Of a DNA stretch of 64,000 nucleotides, positions 35,653-48,788 are shown piece by piece. Where the stretch lies: positions 49,582,776-49,646,775 of the forward strand of contig NC_044497.1 in the NCBI RefSeq assembly GCF_902362185.1, read 5' to 3'. Position 1 is the stretch's first letter. The number at the start of each line of letters is the position of its first letter. A program made the position numbers and the translations under genes. Source of the stretch: Chanos chanos. Lineage: Eukaryota; Chordata; Actinopteri; Gonorynchiformes; Chanidae. The notes beneath the pieces were generated by a model. That model ran no database searches. It was not told where the DNA came from and saw only the letters and a program-made list of their open reading frames with translations.

Positions 35653-36680
35653 TCAACAGTCTGGATCGTCCAAAACATCTGGCTCCTCTAAATTTTTCTT
35701 CATCTCTTCTTTTCCTTTTTCTGTCTGATAATAGTCTGACTCGATCCACCCAGGGACTTCAGATAAAGTCACAAAGATGTCTCCATTCACCTCAGATACC
35801 TTGTGGACTCTCTGCTTTATCCCTTTGGAGTACCATCTGGCTGTGGGCACTTTCTCACGTGGATTGGTGGCCTTGTATATGCCTTCACCTTCTGCTATAC
35901 TGATCTTGTACTTATGTTTTGGACAAACGATGCACAGCTTGTTGTTGAATTCCTGCATGGAAAAAAAAAACAAAAACAGTCTATGTTTTCCAAGCCCAAA
36001 GGTTAAATAAGTCAGAATATGTATGAGCAGCATGGAGAGAAGCTTGAGAATTAATTAGCAAAGAGAAAATGAGGAAAATGCCAAGACTGAGGAAATAAAG
36101 ACAACACCGAGATTGGATTAAGTAAAAATGAAGAAGCAAGTTGTCTTATCACCTCAATATCTCCGTTTACTAGTGGTCCACCAGCATCTGTTGAAATAGA
36201 AAGTTGTGCTGCTGTAACAACAAACTCTTGTATTGGTAGCATGTAACCTTAAGACTTAAAAAAACAAACAAACAAAAAAAGCAAAAGCAGGCCTGGATTT
36301 TGTGTTGCATTTGTTGTAGCCAGGCTAACGTGAAACCCTGTAGATATGTGAAAAGCCCAGCCCCCACAGTAAAAGCATAGTCATGGATTACTGGAGAATG
36401 ATGAAGTTGCTACATTGTCTCCACCTACTGGCTTCTTGCCATTTAGCTGAGGATAAAACCTACAGTGAATGTAATGATTCCCTTAAGCTTCAGGGAAATG
36501 AGGGAGTGTCCGATACTTACGGTAACAATATTGGTCCATGGCATAGAAGATGCCTTGATGGAAGACAACAAGTATATCTCTTCCATCTATTGTGGTGGTG
36601 ATACGTTTAGCCTGAATAAGGTCCTCCTTCTTTCCTATAAAATATGAACTCGGAGCTCCTTCTTTCTTCTCTCCAGACAT
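35653..36680 (-). CDS. rfesd: RFESD, Rieske [2Fe-2S] domain-containing protein
   Basis: A small soluble Rieske-type protein; the family is named for its iron-sulfur domain and its partner enzyme in vertebrates is not well defined. Coding exons in transcript order are 36521-36680, 36153-36187 (35 nt) and 35653-35952, giving 164 residues (human 157). The ligands are all present once spliced: Cys52-Tyr-His54 in YCYHAGGPL, where His54 is completed across the exon 1-2 junction, and Cys75-Pro-Lys-His78 in CIVCPKHKYKI. GIKQRVHKV and DIFVTLSE near the C-terminus also match the human protein. The start MSGEKKEG at 36680 sits 9 nt after a plausible acceptor (tactcag), so an upstream non-coding exon is likely. 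There is no signal peptide or transmembrane helix. It lies head-to-head with nudt2. Confidence 0.93.
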
Positions 36681-36960
36681 GGTAGGGTCCTGAGTAGAGC
36701 CTCTCCTTTCAGAATATTATCATCATATTCACATGTTAAGATTTCAAACACTTACAAATGTCACTACTGAAATGATATCAAATCATGTCTTTGCGTGCCG
36801 TTTCGCTCTAACTTCCAGTAATAATAAATAAAGTACACTGATGATAAACACGTGATGAAGGAGCAATACAACATACTCTGCCATTTATGCGGAGAATAAT
36901 GAAATTTCAACAAAAAGAACATAGGCATTTTATTAATAATGCTCACATATTCTTACTCTC

Positions 36961-37160
36961 TCACTCACACACACACATATATACATACACACACACACAT
37001 ACATACATACATGCACGCACACACATTTAGTCTATATGTTGTCGACATATATGTGATATGTGCGGTACATATGTATACTCACTTACACACACACACATAC
37101 ACATATGTCATATGCATTCATACACAAATACATACATACACATATACACACATACATAGT
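36961..37160. repeat. CA/TA-rich low-complexity region
   Basis: Interspersed ACAC, ATAC and ATAT blocks with a non-repetitive stretch at about 37026-37080. Confidence 0.8.
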
Positions 37161-37528
37161 GTCTCAGAAGGTCGCTAACATTATTTCTCTTTGGGTTCAT
37201 TTATCAAACATGAGGAAAGGTCTACACAGACAGAGGTAACTGCGATTGGTAACTTCAAAGTCACAGTTTTCAGTCAGTTCAATTCAACTCAACATTTGTA
37301 CACAACTCAACATTTGATTTCTAAGTTTGTCAAATGATGTATTTTAAAAAGTTCTTTTTAGCCGATATATACCGCCTTACCTTTAATTGGCTACTAGCTT
37401 GATCACGTACGCACGCTGCGGTGCAAATTCACACGAAGCCTATAGTGTAGTTTAAGGGAGTGTAGGAGCGCCTTTATCTCTGTACCAGGACAGGAGCGGT
37501 TTGCCCTATCAATAGCGTTGATCACGCT

Positions 37529-37549
37529 CCCCCCCCCCCCCCCCCCCCC
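37529..37549. repeat. Poly(C) run
   Basis: About 21 consecutive C residues in the rfesd-nudt2 spacer; the true length may differ because homopolymers are error-prone in assembly. Confidence 0.85.
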
Positions 37550-37814
37550 AACGTGTTTAACGTTTTTATCTCAGTTTCCCAAGCCCAGTGGGACCCTCTA
37601 AAAGTGTCATGGCTAAATTTTTAACAAAATCCAGTGAATGTTTTCACTGATTTAACCAGCCACTGCCTTATGCATTCTGTTTTTGTAGAAATTATCGACA
37701 GGAAACAAAATATGACATCTTAGACAAAAATAGTGTAATAAAGTATAGCAGATGTATTTCTGATTGTTATTGACAAATACCATTGCTATTGAAATAAGTT
37801 TAAGTTTCCGTGAT

Positions 37815-37994
37815 TGCACACAGACACTGTGAATTTGTCCTCTGCATTTAACCCATCCAACACACCATTAGTGAACACACACACCAGACGCAGGAGCAGT
37901 GGGCAGCATTCCTTGCGCCCGGGGAGCATTGGGGTTAAGTGCCAACCCTCCAGTCACAAGCCCGGTTCTCTAACCTTTAGACCACGGCTGCCCC
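37815..37994 (-). mobile_element. tRNA-derived SINE, internally deleted copy
   Basis: Read on the minus strand it begins ggggcagccgtggtctaaag, gttagagaaccgggcttgtg, actgg, matching the head of a common teleost SINE with a Pol III A box in gtggtctaaaggttag. The expected B-box stretch (ggttcaatcc type) between the head and the body is missing: ccctccagtc runs directly into gccaac. The body then follows (cccggggagc, gagcagtgggcagc on the plus strand) to the usual ctgcatttaacccatccaac end. Family recognition is from memory. Confidence 0.7.
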
Positions 37995-38962
37995 TGGAAC
38001 TGATGGGCCAGGGGGCACCAGGAGGATATATAACTAATGTTGGAACGTGGATCCGTGCTTCTATCTATTTACTTCTTAACGCGAAATGTGGGTTATGCAG
38101 GACAATTTTTTGACGTCTTGGTATGCATCAGATTTAAGTGGACAGTACCTGTTTTTAAATAAGCGCCAAGTTTTGCTCTATTTAAATACCGGTGGCATTG
38201 TCCAATCGGAGCGCGTTTTTCTTGTTACCCATTCACGAACGTTTGAATTGCACAGCAACTGCGCAATGAGCTATCCACTTGATTCTTATAGGAAGTAACA
38301 CCGACAATACCAGTGTCACCCCTACCGGGCCAGTAACACGTCAACATTTGATGTTCCAATCTGACCTACAAGATTCGGTCAGCACGGATTTGACAGACTG
38401 ATGTAAGTGACATAATTTTAGCAACAACTGGCGAAGGAGCGGTTAGCGAGCCTTGCTCTCTGTAGACAGGTGGTGTCAGAAATGCTTCGTAAAGAACTCA
38501 CTAATGTCATCTACTTAATTTCTTATTTAAACAGTCAACCTGTCTGAGACATGGAGGTAGTTCGCTGCATCCCCACCAGGTTTTCTTTTTGGTGATTTGA
38601 CTTGGAGCAGTTAGGGCCTTTTTTTAAACATTCAATCGATATCTAGAAAGCTGTGCTGTCTGTATTTAGCCAGAAGAATCCACCACTGGTTAGCCAGCCT
38701 GTGCTGCAGCTACTAAATAAGGTCCTGTTCCCTTTTACGGTTTACAGTAATGTTTGCTGAGTTTTCTTGGTTATTTCTTCTCAGTCAGGTGACTATATGT
38801 CAAAGCAATGGACCCTGTAGAACTGCGCACAACTGTGAAAATACCACATGGATCGACAATTATTCTGTGACAACGTATAGTAATGTATTAAAACGTGAGT
38901 TACTACTGACACACTGAGCGCTCGTTCTGAAACTAAACTGTATTAGTATGTGTTCCATCTAG

Positions 38963-39563
<601 letters not shown>

Positions 39564-40755
39564 CCACAGTCTGCTGCTGTTTTGGCAATGTCTGCTAACT
39601 CCAATCTTGCAACTTCGGTCATTTGTCAAATGGATATGGTAAAAAATCATGAGGGAGAAGCTCAAGTCATTTGACACAACAGGCGGGCACAGTGCTATAC
39701 TGTGCTGTTAAGGTCCCAGTGATCTTTGTCTTTTTACAGCCAAGTGCTTTGTCAATATTTCACTATTTTTCAAATCAATAGGATACAAAGGAAAAAAAAA
39801 ACACACCTACTGTGCAACCTTTATCTTCTTGCACCATTTTATTTTAATCTTTAATCTTTACTGTTCCTTTCTCCATCTTTGTTTGGACAGACTGCACTAA
39901 ATTGGAATAGTTTATATTTCTTTGTACAAACTTATGCTTAGTACTGTATGAATACAAAAATATGGCTAATAACATTTATCCTGAAACTTGAATGGCAGTG
40001 CTGAAACTAATACATTTAAGGTGAAGTTCAGTCTTTGATCAAATGTTTGCCCATGTTAACATACAGGCTCACTGTAACCCTCACTTTTATTCTTGGTACC
40101 TAATATATCCTTTTTTTTTTCCTTACACCAGTTACATAGTTTGTTGTATTTTTTTCAGTAAAACATCCAGAGTTCATTACAAACCGAATGTTCACAAAAA
40201 CACACTTGATTTACTGTGCCACTAACAATAGTTTGCAATGTTGATGGCACACATCCAAACAAATGATGGTTAAAATGTCAAATGGATGAAAGAAAAAAGA
40301 CTTACTCCTTTCCAGTGGAGTCTTTTATTTATCTCGATACTGTTCTCACTGGTTCTTAGTGGAGGCGTGACAATGCAGCAACTTTCATTATTGGCCTTCA
40401 AGATAGGATGGAAAACTATTTTGACTTGGTCAGCCTGAGTAAGTTGCATAACGATACATTTATGGGATTTCAAAATGTAAACTACAAAAAACATGAGTAG
40501 ATTTTGGTCTACTTAAATTACTTAAGCAGAAAATTGCATCGATAGTTTGATATCATGGAGGCAATAGTCAACATGGGCCAAAATGTTAAGAAGGATGAAC
40601 TTCCCCCTAATGCCATATTGAATACACAATAAAGTACAGCATGTTTTTCATGCAGAGTGCCGGAAAGTCAAATTAAGTACTCGTCTTTCCCTTTCAGACA
40701 TTACGGTTATTTGTGTCACTGCTCAGTGGTTTTAAATAAAGCCCTTAAAGAGCCC
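39564..40755 (+). other. nudt2: nudt2 3' untranslated region
   Basis: No coding frame after the nudt2 stop. AATAAA signals occur at 40628-40633 and 40735-40740, and I take the second as the likely end. Minus-strand AATAAA hexamers at 40087-40092 and 40324-40329 may belong to the convergent ube2r2 transcript, so the two 3' ends may overlap by a few hundred bases. Confidence 0.55.
40735..40740 (+). terminator. nudt2: nudt2 polyadenylation signal
   Basis: Canonical AATAAA about 1.17 kb after the stop, followed within 40 nt by a T-rich stretch; an alternative is at 40628. Confidence 0.5.
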
Positions 40756-43596
40756 TTGGTCTCAAGGTTTCATTCTGACAACTCATTTAGATGTCTTACT
40801 GAAGTACATTTTAAACAATGTTGAGACATCTGCTGTTGACTCAAATGTTAATGTATTGCTGAACATTCCATCTTCTATCACAGAGAAATAACCATTCAAA
40901 ATGTGTGGCCTAAAGATTTAATTGCGAAGGAGTGAATAACTCCCATACATACACACAGAAACAGCAATGAACTGTTTTGTGACAAGCAGTCTCAAATGTT
41001 CGTATCTGGACATTTCTCAAACTGAAATACACATGTCCTGGATAGAAACAGGTTTGAGTTCCTTACTGAAACAGGTTCCTTTTTGCAGAGAGATTTTCAA
41101 CTCTAAGTGATTTTTTTTTGTTTGTTTTATCATGATTTTTGTTTTTTTTTTACACAGCACTACAAGAGAAATGAAATCAACTTAAACCAACAAAGATTGT
41201 CATTCAGAATTCTCTGCAAGACCACACTGTTCATGGGAAAAAAAAACTAGCAGTTTTTGTTGGTGTCCATGTGAGAAAAAGCATAAGGTCCTCTACACAG
41301 TGCTGGAAAACTTCAAAAAAAAGAACACACTCTTGACACACACATAATTAAATCCTGCAAGACAAATCCACTGTAGACCATTGTTACAACACTTTTGGGG
41401 GTATAAGATTCCAATTGTGATGGTGTGAAGTGCACAGGGGTATAGATTGCCTAGAGTCTCATGAAGGGAATGAGAGCATCTCTACTTTCATTCATAACAT
41501 AGAGAGCAACAGTCCTCCACAAAATCTCAGTTTGTTTGTTTGTTTTTTTACATCCCGTGACCTGTTGAAATTCTTTTTATACCAGCTTCGTTGATAGATT
41601 CCGTTTGAGGGGATAAGAAAAAGGTCAATGTTTACTGCCGGCTAAGCGGAAAACGAGGGGGTAAAATTCCTTCCTTTTTATCCGCAACCCTTTGCAGACA
41701 GATCTGAATGTCTCTTCTTGCAGTTCAGACAATCAGCTTATGCTTATTAGTGTCCAGAGCTGGTTTCCTGGGATGCAGTGGACGGAGATCCCAAGGCATG
41801 TCAAAGTCCTGTGCCGCATTCAATGACACATTAAAAAAAATAATAATAATAAAAGGGGAACGGAAAAAAAAACAAAAAACACTGAAACAAACACACTTGC
41901 ATGCTCTTCAAAACTGCAGGTCTCCATAATACCAGCAGAAAAATGCAGAAATATTCGGCAAGGGATAAACAGGCTTTTCAGTTTATCAATATTTTTCAGC
42001 CCGGAACCTCGAACCCATGGATTCTTAATCCCCTGTACGTATCTGTTCTTAAAGAGGTCAGTTTTCATAGTCTTAATGACTGGAACAAAATCATCTTTGA
42101 AACAGCTTTACGTAAAATCAAACGGAAAATATGCCAATGGGTCAGGTGCAGCTCTTCAAGTTGCAACTTCATACTTTAATCTGCATAACTGATCAACAAC
42201 ACAACTGTGAAACATTATTTTTGCTAGAATCTGTTCAGTTGAGTCTCTAGATCTTGTGTCATAACAAGACAGAGCAAAACTGTGGTGACGGAACAGTCTC
42301 ATAGCAGATTTGTTAATCCAAGTTCTCATGGCATGTGTGAAATAGAAACTAAACCAAGTGTTTTGGGGTGTACTTTCATTTCATGTATTGTGACCAGTTT
42401 TCATATCGTGGTTGCAGTAGTAATCATATGCACTGCTGTAGCACCTGACAGCACACTGGAGTGCTGTAAGATCTGAAACAACTGAAAGGTTAATGACTCA
42501 AGTAGTTCCATTAAAACTAAATGACAAATGGCTCTCACAGTCACTCAAGAGTTCAAAATGCAGTTTTAGCTACTGTAAATATCAGCTACTCAGTCAAAAG
42601 TGGAACTGCTCAAGACACTGTGATTCACAATTCTACGATGGAGACGAAAGAGAATGACTTTGCTTCCCACCCCCCACCCCTCCCCTTTGATCCTCTGTAA
42701 TCCCTTACTCCTGTCTCTTTTCTTTCCCTCGCTCTGTCCATACTTACCATGACAGCCTAATTTTAGAGGAGAAAGAAACTAGAGTCATGAATACATGGCT
42801 GTGGAAGAGAGAAGCAAAAAATCATTTTTAAGCCCTGGGTTGTTCAGTCATGTGAACAGTGCCAAAAGAGATGTGAGGAGAAGAACGACACATTCATTCA
42901 CGAGCGGTGATCAGCCTGTCTCGCTCCGACTAAAAAGACGTGGAGTTGTCAAAAAAGGAGCTGAAGGGTTATGGTTAAATGAATGGTGAGAATATGAGCA
43001 GAGGCAAGACTGAAAAATAAAAAGGGGGAGTAGGGGGTGTAGAAGGAAAAGGAGAGAAGAAAAGGGGTGGGGGGGGGGGGAATAGCGTGCACTGTTTTTA
43101 AGAGGAAAAAGAATGACCCAGCCCCTCCCTCCCTCCAAAAAAAAAAAAAAAATATCTCAGTGATCTAAAAAGAAAAGTCATCCAGGTCAAGAGCACACTT
43201 TGAAATTACTTTGTTGTTAGCTGTGAGACAAAAAGCTGTGAATATCCAAAAGCCCTGAGGTTTAGAGGCAGGGGGGGGAAAGTGAATGACAGTTTGGTGG
43301 AGGTGTAAGACAATTCTGTGGTTACTAAGATGCGGGAAACTTACCCAATAGCTCAAAAGAGCAGTGAGAATGCAGGGGGGGTTTTAAGAGGAAACTTAAG
43401 TGAAGATTGTAAAAGGTACAATGATTGGGGGGAAAAAAAGCTCATAGTGTAACATTTTGAAGGGAACACTGAAACGTTTACATGTAAAACACAAACAAAT
43501 GAAATGAAAGACACACGAGACAGAGACACGAGGCTCTGATAAGTAGGGGTGGGGGGGGGGGGGGGGGTGGAGTGTCTCGTGGAAAGCGGAGGGAGG
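40756..43596 (-). other. ube2r2: ube2r2 3' untranslated region
   Basis: The stretch between the two convergent stops has no recognised exon on either strand. UBE2R2 mRNAs in vertebrates are known for long 3' UTRs, and minus-strand AATAAA at 40324-40329 could end this one. The first 300 nt after the stop codon is purine/pyrimidine skewed, with G-runs at 43069-43080 and 43549-43567. The UTR limits are an inference. Confidence 0.45.
43549..43567. repeat. Poly(G) run
   Basis: About 17 G residues, interrupted once, 30 nt from the ube2r2 stop codon (poly(C) in the mRNA sense). Confidence 0.85.
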
Positions 43597-46409
43597 TCAG
43601 GAATCCTCGTTTCCTGAGTCCTCGCCGTCGTCAAAGCAGTCCGCCCCCATTTCCCCGCCCATACTGCCGGCCTCCCCATCGTCGTCATCATCGTCCTCTT
43701 CCTGAATGTCGTCGTCGTAAAGGTCGTCGTAAAGCAGGTCGGAGCTGCTGTCGTGAGAAGGCACTTTGGTCTGGATGCAGTACTCAGCCAAGGTGGTGGG
43801 CACTTTCACGCCGTCCCGCTCAGCATCCGCCTTTGTGGACACCACCTGTTTCCTGCACGGTGGGGAGAGAGAGAGGAGCACTTAAGATACGATGGTACGT
43901 TTACGCTACACGCGCGATTGAGCTCTGCAAACAGATAAAAACGTCTGTACCGGATGATTTCGGCGTACTCCTTGTCCTTGCCCTTGCTGTCCCTCCACTT
44001 GCGGAACATGACGGAGGCGTCCACGTTAGCCGGAGAGAAGGTGTTTGGCTCATTCAGCAGAGAGATCACACTCAGTAAAATGGTTCTACACACACACACA
44101 TACACACACACACACACACACATACACACACACAATCACATACACATAAACAAACTTAGGGATTACACAATACCAGTGTGTGCCACAAAAATGTGCATAA
44201 GTTAAAAATTTAACCCTCTTTGGTGTCAATACAACCAATTATACAACTTGAAATATTAATCTGTGCAAAATGTGCTACGATTTAATAGCTGAATGAGCCA
44301 CTGTTTCATCTGAGATTAATAATGCGAACTTTTACTTGGACTAAGACTGAAAATATCATTTGCTTTTACACCTTAACTTGCCTTTAGTGGGAAAATTGAA
44401 GTCTTATGGTTGTACGTTACCTGACATTCTGTGTGGGGTTCCATCGCTCAGAGGGCAGCTCGCCACTCTGAGGGTCATCCACAGGGGGGTGCAAGATGGA
44501 AATACACACGTCCCCATTCTGTCGTAATAAAAAAACGTCTCAAACCAGGCCTGCTCACAGAACAACAATTTCCATCAAGTCAATATGGCTTCAGCTCAAT
44601 CTTACTAATAAATCAGATAAATAGAATATTCCTATTAATCTTATTACTAGTGGTGGAAACATAACAAAGAATGAAAATCGATATAAGGACATAATAAAAC
44701 TACTGTTCAGTGATAAGTCTCCATAGTTCAAAGAGCACCTCTCACCTCATAGATATTCGGGTGCCACATCTTGGTGAGGAAGCGGAAGGTTGGCGGGGAA
44801 TATGGGTAGTCGATGGGAAATTTGATATGGGCCTTGAGGGAGAAAAAGTACAGACGTGAAAACAATTTCAATCACATTTGGGGTTCATTTTCTGGCGGAA
44901 CAGAAAGTAAAAAGGTGGGAAAACACACTACAAAAAGAGAAAACAAAAATACTTTTAAACTTTCTAATTCTTCTTCTTCTCGACATGGATTGAGACTGTG
45001 CAGGCGTAGACTGGAACAGGACAGAATGAACATAAGGATAAAGCACAGCTGTGATCAGAACGCAATGATATGGGACTCTTGGAAAATGAGGATTCCTTTC
45101 AAACCCAACTGTTTATTATGTGACCAATGTCTCCTACTTTTTCTACCAATTTAGACCATCTTTCAAGAACAATCAAGACAGACAGCTGAAAAAGAACATG
45201 ATACTAGAAGAAAATTTATTTCAGGACCTACAAAGAATCTGATGTTGCTATCAAATGTTGGCGAACAGAAATTTCCAACATGGACAATACGGACATGATG
45301 ACAATATGGACATGGTGTCCTGACATGAGTGAAATGAGCTCATTACGTTAGAACTTCCAATACAACAAACTTAGGATCCAAGTGGGAGGGGTGCATATCT
45401 GGTTCTGTGCAGATATCTTTATCTGTCTCCCGGCATGCGTTGCTCCATACGTCAACACACCCATACTTTCATTCACACTCTCAATCCCCTTCGGGGAATA
45501 TGCTCCTTTAAAATATACCGCTCGCCCTAACTTTAAACAGAATAATAATTTCACGATTTACATGTGTTATAGTGTTAATTGTGAAATGAAAATTGAGTTT
45601 TGTTACATTAGTAGCGTAATGAGAGAAGCAGTGGGTTAGGGGTTGGGGTTACAGTGATCTGGATGTTGCTGCACGCTTAAAGGATAGAGGTGTTACTGCG
45701 TTAAGACTCTACAAACGTTGCTATGAATTCAAAAGCATGATGTACTTACAGTTGACATAAACAATATTTCAAGTAATTGTCTGTTCAGATGTAGTTGTTT
45801 GTTCAATTTGCCCCGTAAAGGCTGAACTTCCATTTCTAAAGGCTGTATCTGACCATAGCACAGACAGATTGACATAGTATCTCTCTAAATCCTCACGATT
45901 TCCTTGTAATTGCCAAAGCACCACGATCGTAAGGGAAATGTGAGAGAGAGTCACTATATACCTCTCATTTTCTGCTCACACAGTGAGATGCCATTTATAT
46001 CTGCCAAAGCTAAAAATAGAGATCTGGAGTATAAGAATCACAGTGCCAAGGTACCAGAGAGGAAAAAAATGGGCTCACAAGACAAAGTGGGAGAGAGTGA
46101 CTGGGAATATTGAATAAAAATGACAGAAGAACAAATTGTGTTTTTAGCTAAATCCAACTTCTGACCACACACTCTTGCAGGTGCAGCAAGTGAAGACAAG
46201 GGTTAAACCATTCAAACTTTATCCCAACTGACCTTAAAGTATCCCCCTTCATAGAGTGTGTTTGGAGGTCCAAAGATGGCCACTTCCCAGTTGTACAGGT
46301 CCGACTCTTCCACCAGAGTTATGCGGAATCCCTCCACTGGCTCCTCCTGAAGGGACTTCAGCTCAAGCATCAGGGCCTTCTGAGAGCTGGGCATCTGTTG
46401 ATGTGCCAT
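43597..46409 (-). CDS. ube2r2: UBE2R2, CDC34-type ubiquitin-conjugating enzyme E2
   Basis: An E2 that charges with ubiquitin and works with cullin-RING (SCF) ligases to build Lys48 chains. Coding exons in transcript order are 46233-46409, 44746-44832, 44421-44518, 43951-44085 and 43597-43852, giving 250 residues (human UBE2R2 238). The UBC fold spans about residues 8-170. HPN lies in MWHPNIYE, the catalytic Cys93 in [12 protein letters not shown], and the CDC34-specific acidic loop follows as [15 protein letters not shown]. The C-terminal acidic tail, which binds the basic canyon of cullins, contains [17 protein letters not shown], a run of seven Asp and the family end DSGNEDS. It is longer than in human and includes a [14 protein letters not shown] insert. 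LYDDLYDDD and [20 protein letters not shown] fit UBE2R2 better than CDC34. Confidence 0.96.
44086..44136. repeat. (CA)n microsatellite abutting a ube2r2 acceptor
   Basis: A CA run begins right at the acceptor of exon 43951-44085. In the transcript the acceptor polypyrimidine tract is replaced by a (TG)n run ending gtgtgtag, an unusual but tolerated configuration. Confidence 0.85.
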
Positions 46410-47525
46410 GTCAGTCTGGCCAGTTCATCCGGATTTAAGGAAAGAGCAGGAGTTCTATATTATTAAATAATCTTTTTGACGTCAGTTGAAAACAAGACTC
46501 ACACTTTTTGTACTATGCTCTGACCATAAATTTTTACCCAAACTTAAAAGATGCTATACATTTAAATACATAATCAAAGTGGGCCGAACAAGACAGTAGC
46601 AAAGTCGTGTATGTTCTGGTCCATTTTAATTTTTAAAAAAGGCATGCGTGACATAGTGAAGCAAATACCATACTGTCAGGTTAATTGTAGCTACAGATAA
46701 CTGTAAACGCCGTTACCTAAAAACTAATAGTGCAAAAAGTAATTGTTAAGGGATAATTCATATTACCTGATAATCGACACTACTCTCCAGGAAATTGGAG
46801 GTTTGTTCAAATAGGTTGGACTTCTTGACTCATATAAATGTGACTTGGTTGCTGAGTCCTATTTTCTGACGCACGGTGGCCCGAATTGATCAGTTGTCCC
46901 GAATTAACTTGTAGTTTTATAACACTCAAAATAATAAACACAACACTACACCAACTTGCAGTCCCTCGTCTTTGCCAACATTAACCTACGTATTCAATGA
47001 TCGCAACGCCAGAAAAATAATAAACCATTGAGCTTCTATACTAACATTAGCAACCGATCTGTTGCAGCTAGCAGAGGAGAAGACGAAGGGGAGGGAGGTG
47101 TCTGTCAGAAAATGTCCTATCGTGTATTGAAATATTTTGCTTTATGCAAATCACAAATTTATGCCTTTTATTTATTGCAAACAATGCTGATCAAACCATA
47201 ACTTTCACTGTCATATCTGCATCCCGCTGATTCGTCCTTGTTTCGCCGACCGCACAGCTGATCCAGTGGTTGTTTACATTTGTTTAGCTATCCCAGGTTT
47301 GAGACAGCCCTTACTTCATCTTGCGTCCTAAAACCAACCTGCATACGAAGAATATACCTCTATCGAAAGGTCTGTATCGCTCTTAACGCTCTAACACCCT
47401 ATTAGGGAGGTACGTAATTGTTCTAACGATCGCACACAACGCATGTAGAACACTGGAAAGGAAAATAAACGAGCAAATCAAAGCCAAATATTTCGCTAGC
47501 TTTCCCCTAAATCGCCCTGTCGATG

Positions 47526-47534
47526 CTTCCGGTT
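47526..47534 (-). promoter_or_regulatory. ube2r2: ETS-type site, candidate ube2r2 promoter element
   Basis: CTTCCGGTT (ACCGGAAG-like on the minus strand) sits in a CpG-containing stretch about 1.1 kb upstream of the ube2r2 start codon. ETS sites of this form are frequent at housekeeping promoters. The link to ube2r2 is by position only. Confidence 0.3.
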
Positions 47535-48702
47535 ATCATTGCGCGTGTCTGCAGGCGTCCCTACGCAATATACGTAAGCACGTATACAAGTATGGGAGTT
47601 TTGAGTGAAATGTATTCGAACCATTTTCGCCCTTTTAAGCGAATGTGACTGAAGACTCCTTGTACAATGTCTTATTTGCACACGTCTCCGTCCTGGCGAA
47701 CCTTACAGAGTATTTACATTGTTTTCAGGACAACACCATTAAAATACAATTTAAAATGTATGTGACTATCTGGTACACAGAGTGAAAACAGAAGGCCGAA
47801 AATTGTTGGACTACAAGGAGGGGGAATATCCATCCTACGTGTAAACTGTCAGACAACGATGCTGTGTTAATTTTGGAGACATGTAAAACATAATTGGCCT
47901 CAGTCTACTGTTTGTCAGCAGACTTGGACTGGAAGTAAAATGTCAGAAAATGACCTAAGCGAAGTTAAAATCTCATCCCACCCATTTTACAGTTTTAATG
48001 AGGCTGTATGTAATAGCCTACACCCACGAATTTTTCTAAAACAAAAGTGTACAACTAAAGTGGATAATATATATGAAGAGCCAAACAAGCGTCAAAATAA
48101 AAACATATATTTGGTCCAGTGAAAGATCCTTCTGGGCTTTTCAAGGCGATTTTGTCGTTGTTGACACTACAAATACAATTGTGGAATTTGATTTATGAGA
48201 AGTGGAGTTTTATATGGGAAATGGACTGATTGATGTCCAAGATCTAATTACATTCTACACAAAGTATCACAGGGAGATGGCTGAAATTATTTAATTCATG
48301 GTGGTGCGTTCTATGGAAAGTTGTGCCCAGATTTCGTCAGGGCTACCAACATGTGTATCAAATTACCGTGTATGTATTTATATGAGAGTAAAACTGGCGC
48401 GTTTCAGTCTACTGATTACACAATGTACTATGCCACTTTGGCTCGTTGATAGCTTTAATTAATGTTGCTTCATTAAACAATGCCATTTCTTATAACAAGA
48501 TTACTTGGACGAGACGTTTGCGGCTCTTTTTTTTTACTCCAGATCGTTCGATAGCTTTGACACAGGCAATCAGTTCCTTCACTATAGCTGATATTGGTAC
48601 GTACTGTAATGTTCTGTGTGTCTGAACTGTTACGCCCTCACTCGTGTTGAACCCATGTGCAGGGGTGGACACTACTGACGAAACATTGTACATTCGATCA
48701 GG

Positions 48703-48788
48703 ATTGGTTAAAAATGTAGTCTTTCACTGGAAAATGTATCGTCACACAGGAACCAAAGGAGGGGAAACGGACAAACCAAGATGGCGTC
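48703..48788 (+). promoter_or_regulatory. ubap1: Reversed CCAAT plus YY1-like site, candidate ubap1 promoter
   Basis: ATTGG at 48703-48707 precedes ccaagatggcgtcc at 48776-48788 by about 70 nt. AAGATGGCG is the core of YY1 sites that lie just downstream of transcription starts in many housekeeping genes. The ATG inside it is unlikely to be the protein start because its frame does not resemble UBAP1. Confidence 0.35.

Noticed and set aside
37814-38113. A 99-codon frame upstream of nudt2
   Set aside because: Most of it is a SINE copy and the rest has no protein-like character.
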